Source: Marinobacterium lacunae (GTDB lineage: Bacteria > Pseudomonadota > Gammaproteobacteria > Pseudomonadales > Balneatricaceae). Taken from it: a stretch of DNA of 64,000 nucleotides. Under the pieces are notes generated by a model, which ran no database searches, was not told the origin of the DNA, and worked only from the letters and a program-made list of their open reading frames with translations. Location of the stretch: positions 31,952 to 95,951 of the forward strand of contig NZ_JMQN01000050.1 of assembly GCF_000705555.1 (NCBI RefSeq), given 5' to 3'. This document shows positions 44,608-54,210 of this stretch, in pieces. The position numbers and the translations under genes were made by a program. Numbering within the stretch: the stretch's first letter is position 1; each line of letters opens with the position of its first letter.

Positions 44608-46776
44608 TCAAGTCTTATTGGAGTGGCGGATTTCAAAGACACAATGGATGCGAGAATTCCGCTTGAAGTCAGGATCCAGTGTTTTGGACGTAATGTCGCG
44701 CACATCGAATGCTGACAGCGCTTCATAATCCAGACTGAAACGACGGTAATTATTGGAAAAGATCAGCAGTCCATCTGGCCTCAGCAGCTGCATTGCGCCT
44801 TCGATAAGACGAACATGGTCCCGCTGAACATCCAGCACATCATGCATCCTCTTGGAGTTTGAGAATGTGGGCGGGTCCATGAAAATCAGATCAAATCGTT
44901 CTTTTCGGGGCTTGGCCAACCACTTGAAGCAGTCCTCCTGCACAAGGAGATGGCGAGCTGGATCTGCACCGTTAAGATCGAGGTTACGCCGCGCCCAATC
45001 CAGATAGGTTGCCGACATATCGACGCTGGTGGAGCTGCGGGCGCCTCCCGCCACAGCATGACAGGTTGCCGAGGCGGTATAACAGAACAGGTTAAGCACA
45101 TCCTTGTCAGCCGATATCGACTGGATCATGCGCCTTACTGGACGGTGATCGAGAAACAGACCCGAGTCGAGATAATCGTGCAGGTTCACTCTAAGCTGTA
45201 CACCATGCTCGACAACCGTATAGAAATGACCGGTCTCATTCTGGCGGGTGTACTGCTCGCTCCCCTGTTGGCGCTTTCTCTGCTTCAGGACGACCTGTTC
45301 AGGTGTCAGCTCGAAAACCTGCTGCACGACCTTTAGCACCTCCTGAACCCGATCAAACGCCTTCACTCGATCAACGCTCGCAGGCGCCGCATACTCCTGC
45401 ACCATCACCATTGGATCGTAATAGTCCACGGCTACCGCATACTCAGGTATATCGGCATCATACACCCGGAAACAGGTAATACTTTCGCGCTTGCGCCATC
45501 GCGCCATCTGCTTGAGATTCTTGCGCAACCTGTTTTCGAACATCTGCGCCTGAGACGACAGTACCACCGGTTCGACTGGCCCATCCTCGGCGGCCACTTT
45601 GTGATGCACCTGAAACAGCAGCAACTGGCTTGGGATACTGCCGTTAAACATGCGGTACTGCTTGTCCGCACGCAGTTTCATCACCTTGCACAGTTCAGGG
45701 TTCCCAGTAAAAACAGCCACTCGCCAGCCAGCAAAATGTTTGCGCAACAACTGCCCGAACAGCTGATAAAGGAACATCAACTCCGACTCTTCACCCAGTC
45801 GCTCGCCATAGGGCGGGTTAGTCACGACCAAACCTGACTCGGCCTCACCAGGCCGTTTCAGCCGCGCGAGCTCCCGGTGTTCGAAGTTCATGAAATGCTC
45901 AACCCCCGCCTGACGCGCATTCTGCCGGGCCCGGGAAAGCACCTGTTCGTCGGCATCGAAACCGATAAATTTCACCGTGCAGCGCTCAAGCCCTTGTGTC
46001 CTGCGCGTCTCTGCTTCTGCGATCAGCTCCTGCCAAAGGGACGATTGATGCCCCAACCAATAGGTAAAACCGAAATGCCGCCGGAGCAAACCTGGCGCGA
46101 TATCAGCGGACATCAGTGCAGCTTCGATCAACAAGGTGCCAGAACCACACATGGGATCCAGCACCTCGGGCACCTGCTCCTGATCGGCGGGCCACCCCGC
46201 TCTGATCAAGACAGCAGAGGCCAGGTTTTCTTTCATGGGCGCTGCCCCAGCCTGACGTCGGTAGCCGCGACGGTGCAGGCTCTCGCCCGACAGGTCGACA
46301 GCCAGACTCAGCCGCCCTTTGGCCAGATGAGCATTTACCCTCAGATCAGGCTGCACGCGCTCGATGGTTGGCCGCTTGCCTGTTGCATCTCGTATCTGGT
46401 CAACAATGCCATCCTTGACCTTGAGCGCACCAAAATGCGTGTTGTTAATGGCATCACTTTTACCGCTGAAATCGACACAGAAGGTGCCGTTAGGACGCAG
46501 ATGCTCAAGCCAGTCAATGCTTTGAACTAACGCGTATAGGTCATCGGCCGTGACAGCATCGCCTTCTACCAACTGCAAAAGCACCCGGTTAGCCAACCGA
46601 GACCAAAGGCAAACCGTATAAGCAAGCCGCAGGTCGCCTTCAACGTAGACGCCAGCCACGGTCTGCTTGGTACTGTCCGCTCCCAGCGTCTGTAACTCCT
46701 GCTCCAGCAGCTGTTCTATTCCCTTGGGGCAGGTAACAAAAAATTTCATGGCAGTTGTTTGGCTCCGGCTCGACAT
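44608..46776 (-). CDS. rlmL: bifunctional 23S rRNA methyltransferase RlmKL
   Basis: A 722-residue fusion that methylates 23S rRNA at G2445 (m2G, RlmL part) and G2069 (m7G, RlmK part). THUMP domain about 45-165, then the first SAM methylase with DPMCGSGTLLIEAALM and NPPYGERLG, then the RlmK methylase with LNLFCYTASATCHAVAGGA and DLIFMDPPTFSNSKRM. The length matches E. coli RlmKL. The ATG at 46776 gives nine residues before MKFFVTCPKG; the internal ATG at 46749 is an equally reasonable start. Divergent from rmf. Confidence 0.95.
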   Translation of the reverse strand: MSSRSQTTAMKFFVTCPKGIEQLLEQELQTLGADSTKQTVAGVYVEGDLRLAYTVCLWSRLANRVLLQLVEGDAVTADDLYALVQSIDWLEHLRPNGTFCVDFSGKSDAINNTHFGALKVKDGIVDQIRDATGKRPTIERVQPDLRVNAHLAKGRLSLAVDLSGESLHRRGYRRQAGAAPMKENLASAVLIRAGWPADQEQVPEVLDPMCGSGTLLIEAALMSADIAPGLLRRHFGFTYWLGHQSSLWQELIAEAETRRTQGLERCTVKFIGFDADEQVLSRARQNARQAGVEHFMNFEHRELARLKRPGEAESGLVVTNPPYGERLGEESELMFLYQLFGQLLRKHFAGWRVAVFTGNPELCKVMKLRADKQYRMFNGSIPSQLLLFQVHHKVAAEDGPVEPVVLSSQAQMFENRLRKNLKQMARWRKRESITCFRVYDADIPEYAVAVDYYDPMVMVQEYAAPASVDRVKAFDRVQEVLKVVQQVFELTPEQVVLKQRKRQQGSEQYTRQNETGHFYTVVEHGVQLRVNLHDYLDSGLFLDHRPVRRMIQSISADKDVLNLFCYTASATCHAVAGGARSSTSVDMSATYLDWARRNLDLNGADPARHLLVQEDCFKWLAKPRKERFDLIFMDPPTFSNSKRMHDVLDVQRDHVRLIEGAMQLLRPDGLLIFSNNYRRFSLDYEALSAFDVRDITSKTLDPDFKRNSRIHCVFEIRHSNKT

Positions 46777-47009
46777 TGATTCAGCTCAAGATGTTCCCAG
46801 GACTGTGGTGAAAATTTTTCACGGCCCTTATTTTCGTTGCAATAGAATTACAAGCTCATGAAAAGACTAGGTTTTTTGCACCCGCGTCGTACAAATACCT
46901 ATTAACTACTTGAGCGATATAGTTTTTTTAAATTACGCCCCGAAACCAAAATTCGATATGAATGGAATCTGAATCGATCGAAATGATCCTTTCAAGGCGT
47001 CAGGCGCCG

Positions 47010-47034
47010 CGAAAAAAGTCACGGCGTTTTTTCG
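47010..47034 (+). other. stem-loop in the rmf leader
   Basis: CGAAAAAA-N9-TTTTTTCG forms an 8-bp stem ending 26 nt before the rmf ATG. If transcribed it would sit in the rmf 5' untranslated region just above the ribosome-binding site GAGG. Possible RNA-level control is inference. Confidence 0.35.
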
Positions 47035-47060
47035 AAGAATAGAACAATGCGAGGCGCACT

Positions 47061-47267
47061 ATGAAAAAACAGAAACGAGATCGTACCTCAACTCTGTTCA
47101 ACCGTGGATTCCAGGCCGGGCTCTGTGGCAAGTCCCAGAGCGAATGCCCTGTCCAGGCAACGGAACTGAGAAGTCACTGGATGAGCGGTTGGCGCGAAGG
47201 ACGCGAGGCACACTGGAGTGGAATGTCCGGCGTTTCTGCAATTCAGGCTAATCCGTCATTACATTAA
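47061..47267 (+). CDS. rmf: ribosome modulation factor
   Basis: A 68-residue basic protein that dimerises 70S ribosomes into inactive 100S particles in stationary phase. MKKQKRDR, RGFQAGLCGKSQSECP and SHWMSGWREGREAHW match Rmf closely. The C-terminal extension of about 10 residues (SGVSAIQANPSLH) is not in E. coli Rmf. The ATG has GAGG at 6 nt. Its position between rlmKL and pyrD is the usual one in Pseudomonas-like genomes. Confidence 0.93.
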   Translation: MKKQKRDRTSTLFNRGFQAGLCGKSQSECPVQATELRSHWMSGWREGREAHWSGMSGVSAIQANPSLH

Positions 47268-47331
47268 CTATTTGATCTATATCTTCCCTCGGGGCGATTC
47301 ACCCGCCAGATTATAAGGCAAGTTTCAGCCC

Positions 47332-47366
47332 CGATGCTGCTCAGCGCTTAGCGCTGTGCAGCATCG
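47332..47366. repeat. 35-bp inverted repeat covering the pyrD stop codon
   Basis: CGATGCTGC-T-CAGCGC, loop TTA, GCGCTG-T-GCAGCATCG: 15 paired bases with one T/T mismatch. The pyrD TGA (47341-47343) lies inside the stem. It could terminate or stabilise transcripts from pyrD and the convergent rmf; there is no T tract on either side. Confidence 0.6.
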
Positions 47367-48375
47367 AAATCTCCTCAAGCGCTTCCCGAATCAACCGCGG
47401 ACCACGATAGATAAAGCCAGTATAGATCTGTACCAGACTCGCCCCAGCCTCAAGTTTCTCAGCCGCGTCAAAGCCTTCACAAACCCCGCCGACACCAATG
47501 ATTGGCAGTGCGCCGTTAAGCTCTGCGGCCAGAGTACGAATCGCGATATTGGCACGACCGCGTACAGGTTCGCCGCTGAGCCCCCCAGCCTCCTGTGCGA
47601 CCGGAGAATCCTCGATCCCCTCACGTGACAAAGTGGTATTGGTCGCGATGACACCGTCCATCTCATAGGTTTTCAAAGAACCGGCCACCAGCTTCAGCTC
47701 TTCTTCGTCCATGTCGGGCGCGATTTTTACAGCAATCGGCACATAACGCCCATAGATGCGAGCCAGTCGCGCTTGTTCGGTCTTCAACGCATCTAGCAGG
47801 CTGTTGAGGGATTCGCCAAACTGCAAGGTCCGCAGTCCCGGCGTGTTGGGCGAAGAGACGTTTACCGTGATATAGCTTGCACGATCGTAGACCTTGCGCA
47901 GGCACAGCAGATAATCGTCATTGGCCTTATTGTTGGGCGTATCCTTGTTCTTACCGATGTTGATACCCAGCACACCCTTGTAACGGCTGCGTTCGAGGTT
48001 AATCAGCAGCTGGTCAACACCATCGTTATTAAACCCCATTCGGTTAATGATGGCGCGATGCTCCGGAATACGAAACAGACGCGGTTTCGGGTTACCGGAC
48101 TGCGGCCGAGGCGTTACCGTACCAACCTCAATGAAACCGAACCCCAGCGCCGCCAAACCATCGACCGCGGAGCCGTTCTTGTCGAGACCCGCAGCCAGGC
48201 CCACCGGGTTCGGGAATCGAATTCCCATCACTTCCACCGGTATCGACAGATCGTGAGAGCGGATCAAACGATCCAGACCCAATGAGGCCCCCATGGACAG
48301 GCTTGCAAGCGCAACATTGTGCGCAACCTCCGGATCGAGTCTGAACATTAGCGTGCGAGCAAGGTCGTACAGCAT
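47341..48375 (-). CDS. pyrD: dihydroorotate dehydrogenase (quinone)
   Basis: Class 2 (membrane-associated, FMN, quinone-dependent) dihydroorotate dehydrogenase, the fourth step of UMP synthesis. The 344-residue protein has the class 2 N-terminal helical extension, [22 protein letters not shown], the Ser catalytic-base region [11 protein letters not shown], and FMN-phosphate loops GGLSGEP and IGVGGV. Length equals the E. coli enzyme. The ATG at 48375 is the family start. Confidence 0.96.
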   Translation of the reverse strand: MLYDLARTLMFRLDPEVAHNVALASLSMGASLGLDRLIRSHDLSIPVEVMGIRFPNPVGLAAGLDKNGSAVDGLAALGFGFIEVGTVTPRPQSGNPKPRLFRIPEHRAIINRMGFNNDGVDQLLINLERSRYKGVLGINIGKNKDTPNNKANDDYLLCLRKVYDRASYITVNVSSPNTPGLRTLQFGESLNSLLDALKTEQARLARIYGRYVPIAVKIAPDMDEEELKLVAGSLKTYEMDGVIATNTTLSREGIEDSPVAQEAGGLSGEPVRGRANIAIRTLAAELNGALPIIGVGGVCEGFDAAEKLEAGASLVQIYTGFIYRGPRLIREALEEISMLHSAKR

Positions 48376-48454
48376 GTTTCCTCTTCAGGCGCTGAAAAAT
48401 TGATTGCGCATTATAGCGGCCCCCCGCCGCAATAGCACCTTGATGCGCCACACA

Positions 48455-48673
48455 CTACAGCTTTTGAATATCGACAAGCTTGCCATGCTCGTTGTACCGG
48501 ATACGAAAACGCCCGCTGACGCCCCCGCGGGTAACAAACGGACGCAGGCTATTGGCAGGAAAGCGCACTTGTCTGCCATCCAGTGCGCGGGCCAAAACGC
48601 TATCGACCTCGCCACGATAAAGTCGCAGATACTCCTCGGCACTGATATTCAGCTCAACAACCAACTCTCTCAT
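48455..48673 (-). CDS. DUF2835 family protein
   Basis: A 72-residue protein matching the DUF2835 pattern (LNISAEEYLRLYRGEVDSVL, GRQVRFPANSLRPFVTRGGVSGRF). Function unknown; the family is common near pyrD/rmf in Pseudomonas relatives. The ATG has GAGG at 5 nt. It lies 79 bp upstream of pyrD in the same direction, perhaps sharing its transcript. Confidence 0.85.
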   Translation of the reverse strand: MRELVVELNISAEEYLRLYRGEVDSVLARALDGRQVRFPANSLRPFVTRGGVSGRFRIRYNEHGKLVDIQKL

Positions 48674-48819
48674 ACCACCCTCTTGCCGCTCTTTAAACGC
48701 CCGGATATTTCGACTTTAAAATATCCTTTTTTGCGATGCGGTTGCGATGAATTTTACCTTAGCTGATAATGAGTTGGATCATCGTCTATGATGAAGTCTA
48801 TACCGGTCCGGGATACTGA

Positions 48820-50487
48820 ATGCGACGACTTCTAGCTGCGTTGTTACTGCTGGGAACTGCGACAACCGCTCACGCGGAGGCGCAGGCGACGCTGGACCGG
48901 ACAAGTATCACCGCACTGGACAATCTCATGCTGACGCTGGAGGTTGACTCCAGATCGGAAGATCGGCCGGATTTCACACCGTTGCATCAGGATTTCCGTA
49001 TCCTCGGCAGCAAACGGACGCTTATTTCAACCCACAGCAGTAGCGGCCGGGACATTCGTACGCGCTGGCAAGTGACCCTGCGCCCCCGTAACGCAGGGAA
49101 TATCGAGATACCGAGCCTCACGCTTGCAGGTCAGGCCACGCAACCTTTGCGTGTCGATGTCAGTGAAGTCAGCCCAGTTCTTGGTGGACAGCCCGGTGCT
49201 CAGGCCTTTTTCGACAGCCGTGTCGACAGCCGCGAAGTTTATCTTGATGGCCAGTTGCTCTACACCGCACGGCTTTACCACCGCAACCCGCTGCCCAATA
49301 ACATCCGGTTTTACCCACCCCATGCCGGTACCAGCGATGTACGTGAACTTGGGGAGCGCCGACGTCATGAAGGTGAGTACCGTGGCGAGCCCTATTTCAT
49401 AACCGAGCAGCAGTACGCCATATTCCCGGACCAGACCGGCCCCCTGATTATCGATGGCCCGCGCCTTGAGCTGCCCGGCACGCCAGACATGGATGCGGTA
49501 GAGCTTCAAGGGGAAACACTTGAAGTCGAAGTACTGGAACCGGCATACCAAAGCACCACGGGCATCTGGCTACCGGCCGAGCGACTGACGCTCGAAGAGA
49601 GCTGGACACCCCCTGAAAACCTGAAGCCCGGGGACCGTTTTACCCGGGAACTGACCCTGACCGTTACCGGCATTCCCGCCGAGAAGCTGCCACAGCTGAT
49701 GCCTGCCAACAGCGATGATGTGTATATGGAACTGCAGGATGTCAGCTTGACAGAATCGGCATCACAGTTTGGCCTGGTCAGCACACGCAGAGAAACGATT
49801 AGTATCGAGCCGCTCGGCGCAGGTGACTTCATACTGCCGCCCATTGATCTTCACTGGTGGGATGTCGGTCTGGACAGAGGGCGCCACGCAGCCCTCCCGA
49901 CCCGACAGTTCCACGTCAATCCACCACCCATCATGGACGGGCTTATCAGCTCTGCACAAGCCTCCGCCACCTCTGGTAGCGATGACCAGATACTACTGAA
50001 CACCACTCAGTATCATATCCTGATCGGATTGTTGACCCTTCTGAGTTTGACGAGTTCTCTTGGCTGGCTTTACACCTGGTCGAAGCTGCGCAAGTTCCGG
50101 GCTGACGACAGTGCAGTACAGATGGAAGAGGAGATCAGACGCCAACGAAAACTGCTACTGGCCAATGAACGTGCTGAGCGCAACACCTTCCAGGCTCTGG
50201 CAATCGCTTGCCAGCAGAACAGCGCCACGCTCGCCAAAGCGCGTCTTACCGAATGGGCTCAGAACTTCTGGCCCGAGCGCACGATCGACAGCCTTGAGGC
50301 GATCTGCGACGCAGCCCGAAACCAGACACTTGACTATCTGGTGCTTGATCTGGAGCAGCAACTGCACGACAACCCAGAACTCTGGCAGGGTGATCTCCTG
50401 CTAAAAACCATCGATACACTGCGTAGACGCCGCCAAAACAGCATGGTGGCCGATACTGCTCAGGACGGCTATCTTCAGGCCTCATAA
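48820..50487 (+). CDS. BatD-like protein
   Basis: A 555-residue envelope protein with a signal peptide (MRRLLAALLLLGTATTAHA), a long periplasmic beta-rich region typical of BatD ('oxygen tolerance') proteins (about 25-370), one transmembrane helix near 398-418 (LLTLLSLTSSLGWLYTW) and a cytoplasmic helical tail. BatD usually accompanies MoxR, DUF58 and VWA proteins BatA/BatB; here it stands apart, and the window's MoxR/DUF58 genes are about 8 kb away on the other strand. A potassium-channel gene follows 21 bp downstream, probably cotranscribed. Confidence 0.85.
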   Translation: MRRLLAALLLLGTATTAHAEAQATLDRTSITALDNLMLTLEVDSRSEDRPDFTPLHQDFRILGSKRTLISTHSSSGRDIRTRWQVTLRPRNAGNIEIPSLTLAGQATQPLRVDVSEVSPVLGGQPGAQAFFDSRVDSREVYLDGQLLYTARLYHRNPLPNNIRFYPPHAGTSDVRELGERRRHEGEYRGEPYFITEQQYAIFPDQTGPLIIDGPRLELPGTPDMDAVELQGETLEVEVLEPAYQSTTGIWLPAERLTLEESWTPPENLKPGDRFTRELTLTVTGIPAEKLPQLMPANSDDVYMELQDVSLTESASQFGLVSTRRETISIEPLGAGDFILPPIDLHWWDVGLDRGRHAALPTRQFHVNPPPIMDGLISSAQASATSGSDDQILLNTTQYHILIGLLTLLSLTSSLGWLYTWSKLRKFRADDSAVQMEEEIRRQRKLLLANERAERNTFQALAIACQQNSATLAKARLTEWAQNFWPERTIDSLEAICDAARNQTLDYLVLDLEQQLHDNPELWQGDLLLKTIDTLRRRRQNSMVADTAQDGYLQAS

Positions 50488-50508
50488 CAGATCAACGGAG
50501 CCCCGCTT

Positions 50509-51399
50509 TTGAGTAATCGTTACCGCCAGCACAATGCACTGATGGTCCGAATCGGTCTCGGGGGTGTCGATGACGAGGAGAATCCACGCGCCACGCTCTG
50601 GGCGAAGAGACTAGAATGGCCAATGCTGATTCTGGCGATCTGGATCATTCTCGACTGGTACCTCAAAGCCAAAGGGATTCAAGACCCCCTGTTCACGCGC
50701 TTTACTGACTGGTTTATCTGGATCTGCTTCGCGTCAGAACTGGCTATCATGCTGGCACTGGTCGATGACCGGAAGCGTTACCTGAAACAGAACTGGCTAA
50801 ACCCGGTCATCATTCTTACCGGCATCCCCGTTCTATTTGGTGTTGACCTGTTCTACGCCGGAGTGCTTAGAAGCCTCCGACTTATGATCATGCTCGGGAT
50901 TCTGCTTAAGGTATCGCAGGATCTTCGGCAGATCCTGTCGCGCCATCAACTTGGCAAAACCATGGCAATCGCCCTGCTCTTTCTGGTGATCTCCGGCTTC
51001 CTGATATCGGGCATCGATCCCGCCTTCAACGGGCCGATGGATGGCATTTGGTGGGCCTGGGTGACAATGACTACCGTCGGCTATGGCGATCTTGTACCTT
51101 CGACGACCGAGGGACGGTTGTTCGGCATGCTGTTGATCCTTGCCGGTATCGGACTATTTTCGATGCTGACAGCAAGTTTTTCGGTTTTCTTTATCGAGCG
51201 CGACGAGAAAGAGATGGTCGAGAAGGAGGATCGCAACATTCAGCGCATCACTCAGCTTGAGGCGCGACTGGACAGAATCGAGCACCACCTCTCCAGAGCC
51301 GTAACAACGCTGGAGCGTCTGGAAGCACTCGAAGCGAGAGCGCGCGAACCCAAGCCGTCGGATAGCCCGCCTAAGGCGAACCCTTCACAACCTGAGTAA
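50509..51399 (+). CDS. voltage-gated-type potassium channel
   Basis: A 296-residue ion channel of the VIC/Kv type. Helices S1-S4 lie at about 35-145 with a mildly charged S4 (RSLRLMIML), S5-pore-S6 at about 150-225, and the selectivity filter TTVGYGD. A coiled coil (about 240-275) and a disordered tail follow. The TTG start at 50509 has GGAG 8 nt upstream. The last 29 bp overlap the opposing epimerase gene. BatD and the channel may act together, but this is only from their adjacency. Confidence 0.88.
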   Translation: MSNRYRQHNALMVRIGLGGVDDEENPRATLWAKRLEWPMLILAIWIILDWYLKAKGIQDPLFTRFTDWFIWICFASELAIMLALVDDRKRYLKQNWLNPVIILTGIPVLFGVDLFYAGVLRSLRLMIMLGILLKVSQDLRQILSRHQLGKTMAIALLFLVISGFLISGIDPAFNGPMDGIWWAWVTMTTVGYGDLVPSTTEGRLFGMLLILAGIGLFSMLTASFSVFFIERDEKEMVEKEDRNIQRITQLEARLDRIEHHLSRAVTTLERLEALEARAREPKPSDSPPKANPSQPE

Positions 51400-52264
51400 G
51401 CGCCTCTTTCAGGGAGGTATATCGAAAGCGGAACCCACTTTCGAGCAAGCGAGTAGGAACCACGCGCTGTCCCTTGAGCACCAACTCACTGGCCTCACCC
51501 ATCATCAGTTCAAGAACGACGGCCGGCACTCGAAAGAAAGCCGGCCTGTTCAATACCGACGCCAGCGTCTTACTGAACTCTTCATTGGTTACCGGGCTTG
51601 GGGCGGTCAAATTAAATGCCCCGCTCAGGGTGTTATGATCCAGCAGGTGTAGTATGGCAGCGACCTCATCATCGCGATGTATCCAGGCCATCCACTGCCG
51701 CCCCGTTCCCATGGCCCCTCCCAAGCCAAGACGGAATGCAGGCAACATTTTTGCCAACGCACCGCCACCGGGCCCTAATACAACGCCCGTACGTATACAA
51801 CAGACCCGCACTCCGAACTCAGCAGCCTTCATGGCCTGAGCCTCCCACAAAGCGCAGAGGTCATGGGCAAAGCCACCTTTGGTTGCTGCTTTTTCATCGA
51901 GCTCTCGATCCCCCTGACTGCCATAGTAACCAATGGCAGACCCGCTAATCAGCACGGCTGGCGGTTGCACGGCACCTCTCATCCACTCGACCAACTGCTC
52001 CGTCAGCGTAATGCGGCTTTCCATCAGCAACGCCTTGCGCTTCTCGCTCCAGCGGCGATCAGCAATAGGCGCACCTGCCAAATTCACGACAGCGTCCACG
52101 TGGCCTTGAACCTGAGGTAACTCGGAATAAAGCTGCACACGTGAATCCAGTTTTGCAGACTCAGGGCGACGGCTCAAAACTCCCACACTATCTCCGCGTG
52201 TAAGCAGCGCTTTGACGAGTTGGCGACCGATGAAGCCGGTACCGCCGGTGATCAGGACTCTCAC
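51371..52264 (-). CDS. TIGR01777 family epimerase (SDR, YfcH-like)
   Basis: A 297-residue extended short-chain dehydrogenase. It begins with the NAD(P)-binding VLITGGTGFIGRQLV and shows VVNLAGAPIADRRW, SGSAIGYYGSQGDRELDE and FNLTAPSPVTNEEF, all typical of TIGR01777 (E. coli YfcH; also plant Slr1223/SulA-like proteins). The substrate is unknown. The GTG at 52264 has GGGAGA 6 nt upstream; an upstream GTG at 52300 is not supported. Confidence 0.9.
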   Translation of the reverse strand: MRVLITGGTGFIGRQLVKALLTRGDSVGVLSRRPESAKLDSRVQLYSELPQVQGHVDAVVNLAGAPIADRRWSEKRKALLMESRITLTEQLVEWMRGAVQPPAVLISGSAIGYYGSQGDRELDEKAATKGGFAHDLCALWEAQAMKAAEFGVRVCCIRTGVVLGPGGGALAKMLPAFRLGLGGAMGTGRQWMAWIHRDDEVAAILHLLDHNTLSGAFNLTAPSPVTNEEFSKTLASVLNRPAFFRVPAVVLELMMGEASELVLKGQRVVPTRLLESGFRFRYTSLKEALTQVVKGSP

Positions 52265-52325
52265 GGTTATTCTCCCTCGCAAGGTTCCGGTATATTGCAC
52301 TTATCTAACAGGAGATTAGCACACT

Positions 52326-52940
52326 ATGTTTACTGGAATTGTTCAGGGCCGTGCCCAGGTCTCGGCAATCGAACGCCGGGACGGGTTCATGCAGCTGACT
52401 CTCGAGTTTCCCGCCGAACACTGCACAGACCTTCAGGCCGGCGCCAGCATCGCCCTCAACGGCACCTGTCTTACCATTACGCAGTTTGATCGCAACAGGA
52501 TCAGTTTCGATCTTATCGCTGCGACACTGGAAACAACCAATCTGGGCGCACTGCAAATTGGCGACAGGGTCAATTTTGAACGCGCGGCACGGATCGGCGA
52601 CGAGATCGGCGGACATACCATGTCCGGGCACATATACCAGACGGTAGAAGTATTGGAAATTGAGCGAACCGAAGATAACTGCATCATCTGGTTCGAGCGT
52701 CCAGACGCCCTTGCACGCTACCTGCTACCGAAAGGGTTTGTAGGCCTTAACGGTTGCAGCCTGACCATGGCCGAAGTGGAGACGTCCAGATTCTGCGTAT
52801 ATCTGATTCCGGAAACCCTCCGCATGACCACATTCGGGGAGCTAAGCCCGGGCGCACACGTCAACGTGGAAGTAGACCCTCAAACCCAGGCGATCGTCGA
52901 TACAGTCGAGCGCTATCTGGCGCAGCGCACCGGACTTTAA
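52326..52940 (+). CDS. ribC: riboflavin synthase (alpha subunit type)
   Basis: A 204-residue riboflavin synthase that converts two 6,7-dimethyl-8-ribityllumazine molecules into riboflavin plus the pyrimidine product. Two lumazine-binding repeats: MFTGIVQGRAQV, LNGTCLTI, GDEIGGHTMSGHIY (first) and GLNGCSLTM, LIPETLRMTTFG (second). It resembles E. coli RibC through to the C-terminal DPQTQAIVDTVERYL. Other rib genes are absent nearby and no FMN riboswitch is visible upstream. Confidence 0.93.
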   Translation: MFTGIVQGRAQVSAIERRDGFMQLTLEFPAEHCTDLQAGASIALNGTCLTITQFDRNRISFDLIAATLETTNLGALQIGDRVNFERAARIGDEIGGHTMSGHIYQTVEVLEIERTEDNCIIWFERPDALARYLLPKGFVGLNGCSLTMAEVETSRFCVYLIPETLRMTTFGELSPGAHVNVEVDPQTQAIVDTVERYLAQRTGL

Positions 52941-52967
52941 GAAAACAGGGGTAGGGGTGGAAGCGGG

Positions 52968-53522
52968 TCAGCTGGCCCGCTCATCATCAGCCAGAGCCTG
53001 ATAAAGCGTCCGGTATTCGTCAGACTGCTTCAGCCCAAACAGCGGATCGCTGGGTGACGGCAGCGCCTGATCGATCACCTGCCAATCCTCAGAACTTGCA
53101 ACGGCTTCTATCTTGGGAAAGAGGGTCCCCTCTTCGAAATCGAGGTGTGCCTTCTCGTGCTGTACAAACTGCGCAAGCGAATCGATCAGGTCATCCAGCG
53201 GCACAACGGCAGCATCATGCAAAATACCATCAATGGAGTCGTTGAGGTGTGTCGACAGCTGCTTGAGCTGAACGTGCTCCTCTTCACATCGTTTCATCAA
53301 TGTATCGAGTTCGCTGCTTCGCCCTTTGAAATGAGCGAACATACGATCTTCCCGCGGGTGGTGGTGAGTATCGGCATAACCCCCAACGTAGCTCACGACG
53401 TCGGACATCAACTGAAAGTTGGGGTGGGTACCGGCCCTGAACCTCTCGACCTTGCGTTCAAGCATCACGAGCAATCTCTTCAGATTCAGGTGCTCCTGAT
53501 GTAGCTCTTTCATGATCGTCAT
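52968..53522 (-). CDS. hemerythrin-like HHE domain protein
   Basis: A 184-residue four-helix-bundle protein with the His/Glu iron-ligand pattern of hemerythrin domains: LHQEHLNLKRLL, YADTHHHPREDRMF, EEEHVQLKQL and FVQHEKAHLDFEEGTLFP. A di-iron site is expected. Relatives are linked to oxygen, NO or iron sensing, or to repair of iron-sulfur damage. The ATG at 53522 has GGAGGG at 7 nt. Convergent with riboflavin synthase; single-gene unit. Confidence 0.9.
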   Translation of the reverse strand: MTIMKELHQEHLNLKRLLVMLERKVERFRAGTHPNFQLMSDVVSYVGGYADTHHHPREDRMFAHFKGRSSELDTLMKRCEEEHVQLKQLSTHLNDSIDGILHDAAVVPLDDLIDSLAQFVQHEKAHLDFEEGTLFPKIEAVASSEDWQVIDQALPSPSDPLFGLKQSDEYRTLYQALADDERAS

Positions 53523-53614
53523 ATTGGAACCCTCCGCGTGAACGAATACACAACTTCACTATAGCCAAATCTGACTCCAAGCCACTGGCCTAGATCAATA
53601 AAGCTAGCCTCTAT

Positions 53615-54208
53615 TCAGAGGATCTCAAGCAGCTGTGTTAATGACGTTACACGCAGATCGGTCAATTCCGGCCAAGGCTGGTGCGTACCATGATCCACAT
53701 GAACGGTAGCGGTACCGCAGCTCCGCCCAGCTTCAAGGTCGTAGCGAAAATCACCTACCATCACCGCCTCTTCAGGCTTCGCAGACCAGCGTTCCAGCAG
53801 AAGCTCTATACCATGCGGATCGGGTTTCGGGCGCGCTTCGTCACGCCCGAGCACATCCTCCTTCAGGAAATACCGGCGTGCACCGATCACCTCAAGCGCC
53901 TGAAGTGCCACGGGTTGAGAGTTCCGCGTGAGAATACCCAGCCTGTCATTACGCTGGAATAAAGCATCCAGCAAGCCAACAACATCCGCGGCGGGCTGGG
54001 TCTTCTCGGCGTAGAACAATTCCAGGCGATCGAGCAGTGCCATCTTATGCTCACGCTGTGGCGACGGGAGTAGAGCCAGAGAATCGAGAATATCGCAGTT
54101 GGGTGCCAACTCAAGCTCTGCCCGAATATGAGCGAAATCGTGCACCGGGCGGGTCAGCGTTCCATCCAGATCAAATACCCAGTAGCGCCTTGCGCCAATA
54201 TCGACCAC
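53615..54208 (-). CDS. HAD-family phosphatase (Gph-like)
   Basis: A 197-residue haloacid-dehalogenase phosphatase. HAD motif I is FDLDGTLTRP, motif II LGILTRNS, motif III Lys in ARPKPDP, and motif IV MVGDFRYDLEAG. The helical cap puts it in the Gph/phosphoglycolate-phosphatase-like group; the substrate is unknown. The GTG at 54208 lies 2 bp after the TAG of the AlbA_2 gene and has GGAG 8 nt upstream, so it is coupled to that gene. Confidence 0.9.
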   Translation of the reverse strand: MVDIGARRYWVFDLDGTLTRPVHDFAHIRAELELAPNCDILDSLALLPSPQREHKMALLDRLELFYAEKTQPAADVVGLLDALFQRNDRLGILTRNSQPVALQALEVIGARRYFLKEDVLGRDEARPKPDPHGIELLLERWSAKPEEAVMVGDFRYDLEAGRSCGTATVHVDHGTHQPWPELTDLRVTSLTQLLEIL

Positions 54209-54210
54209 CT

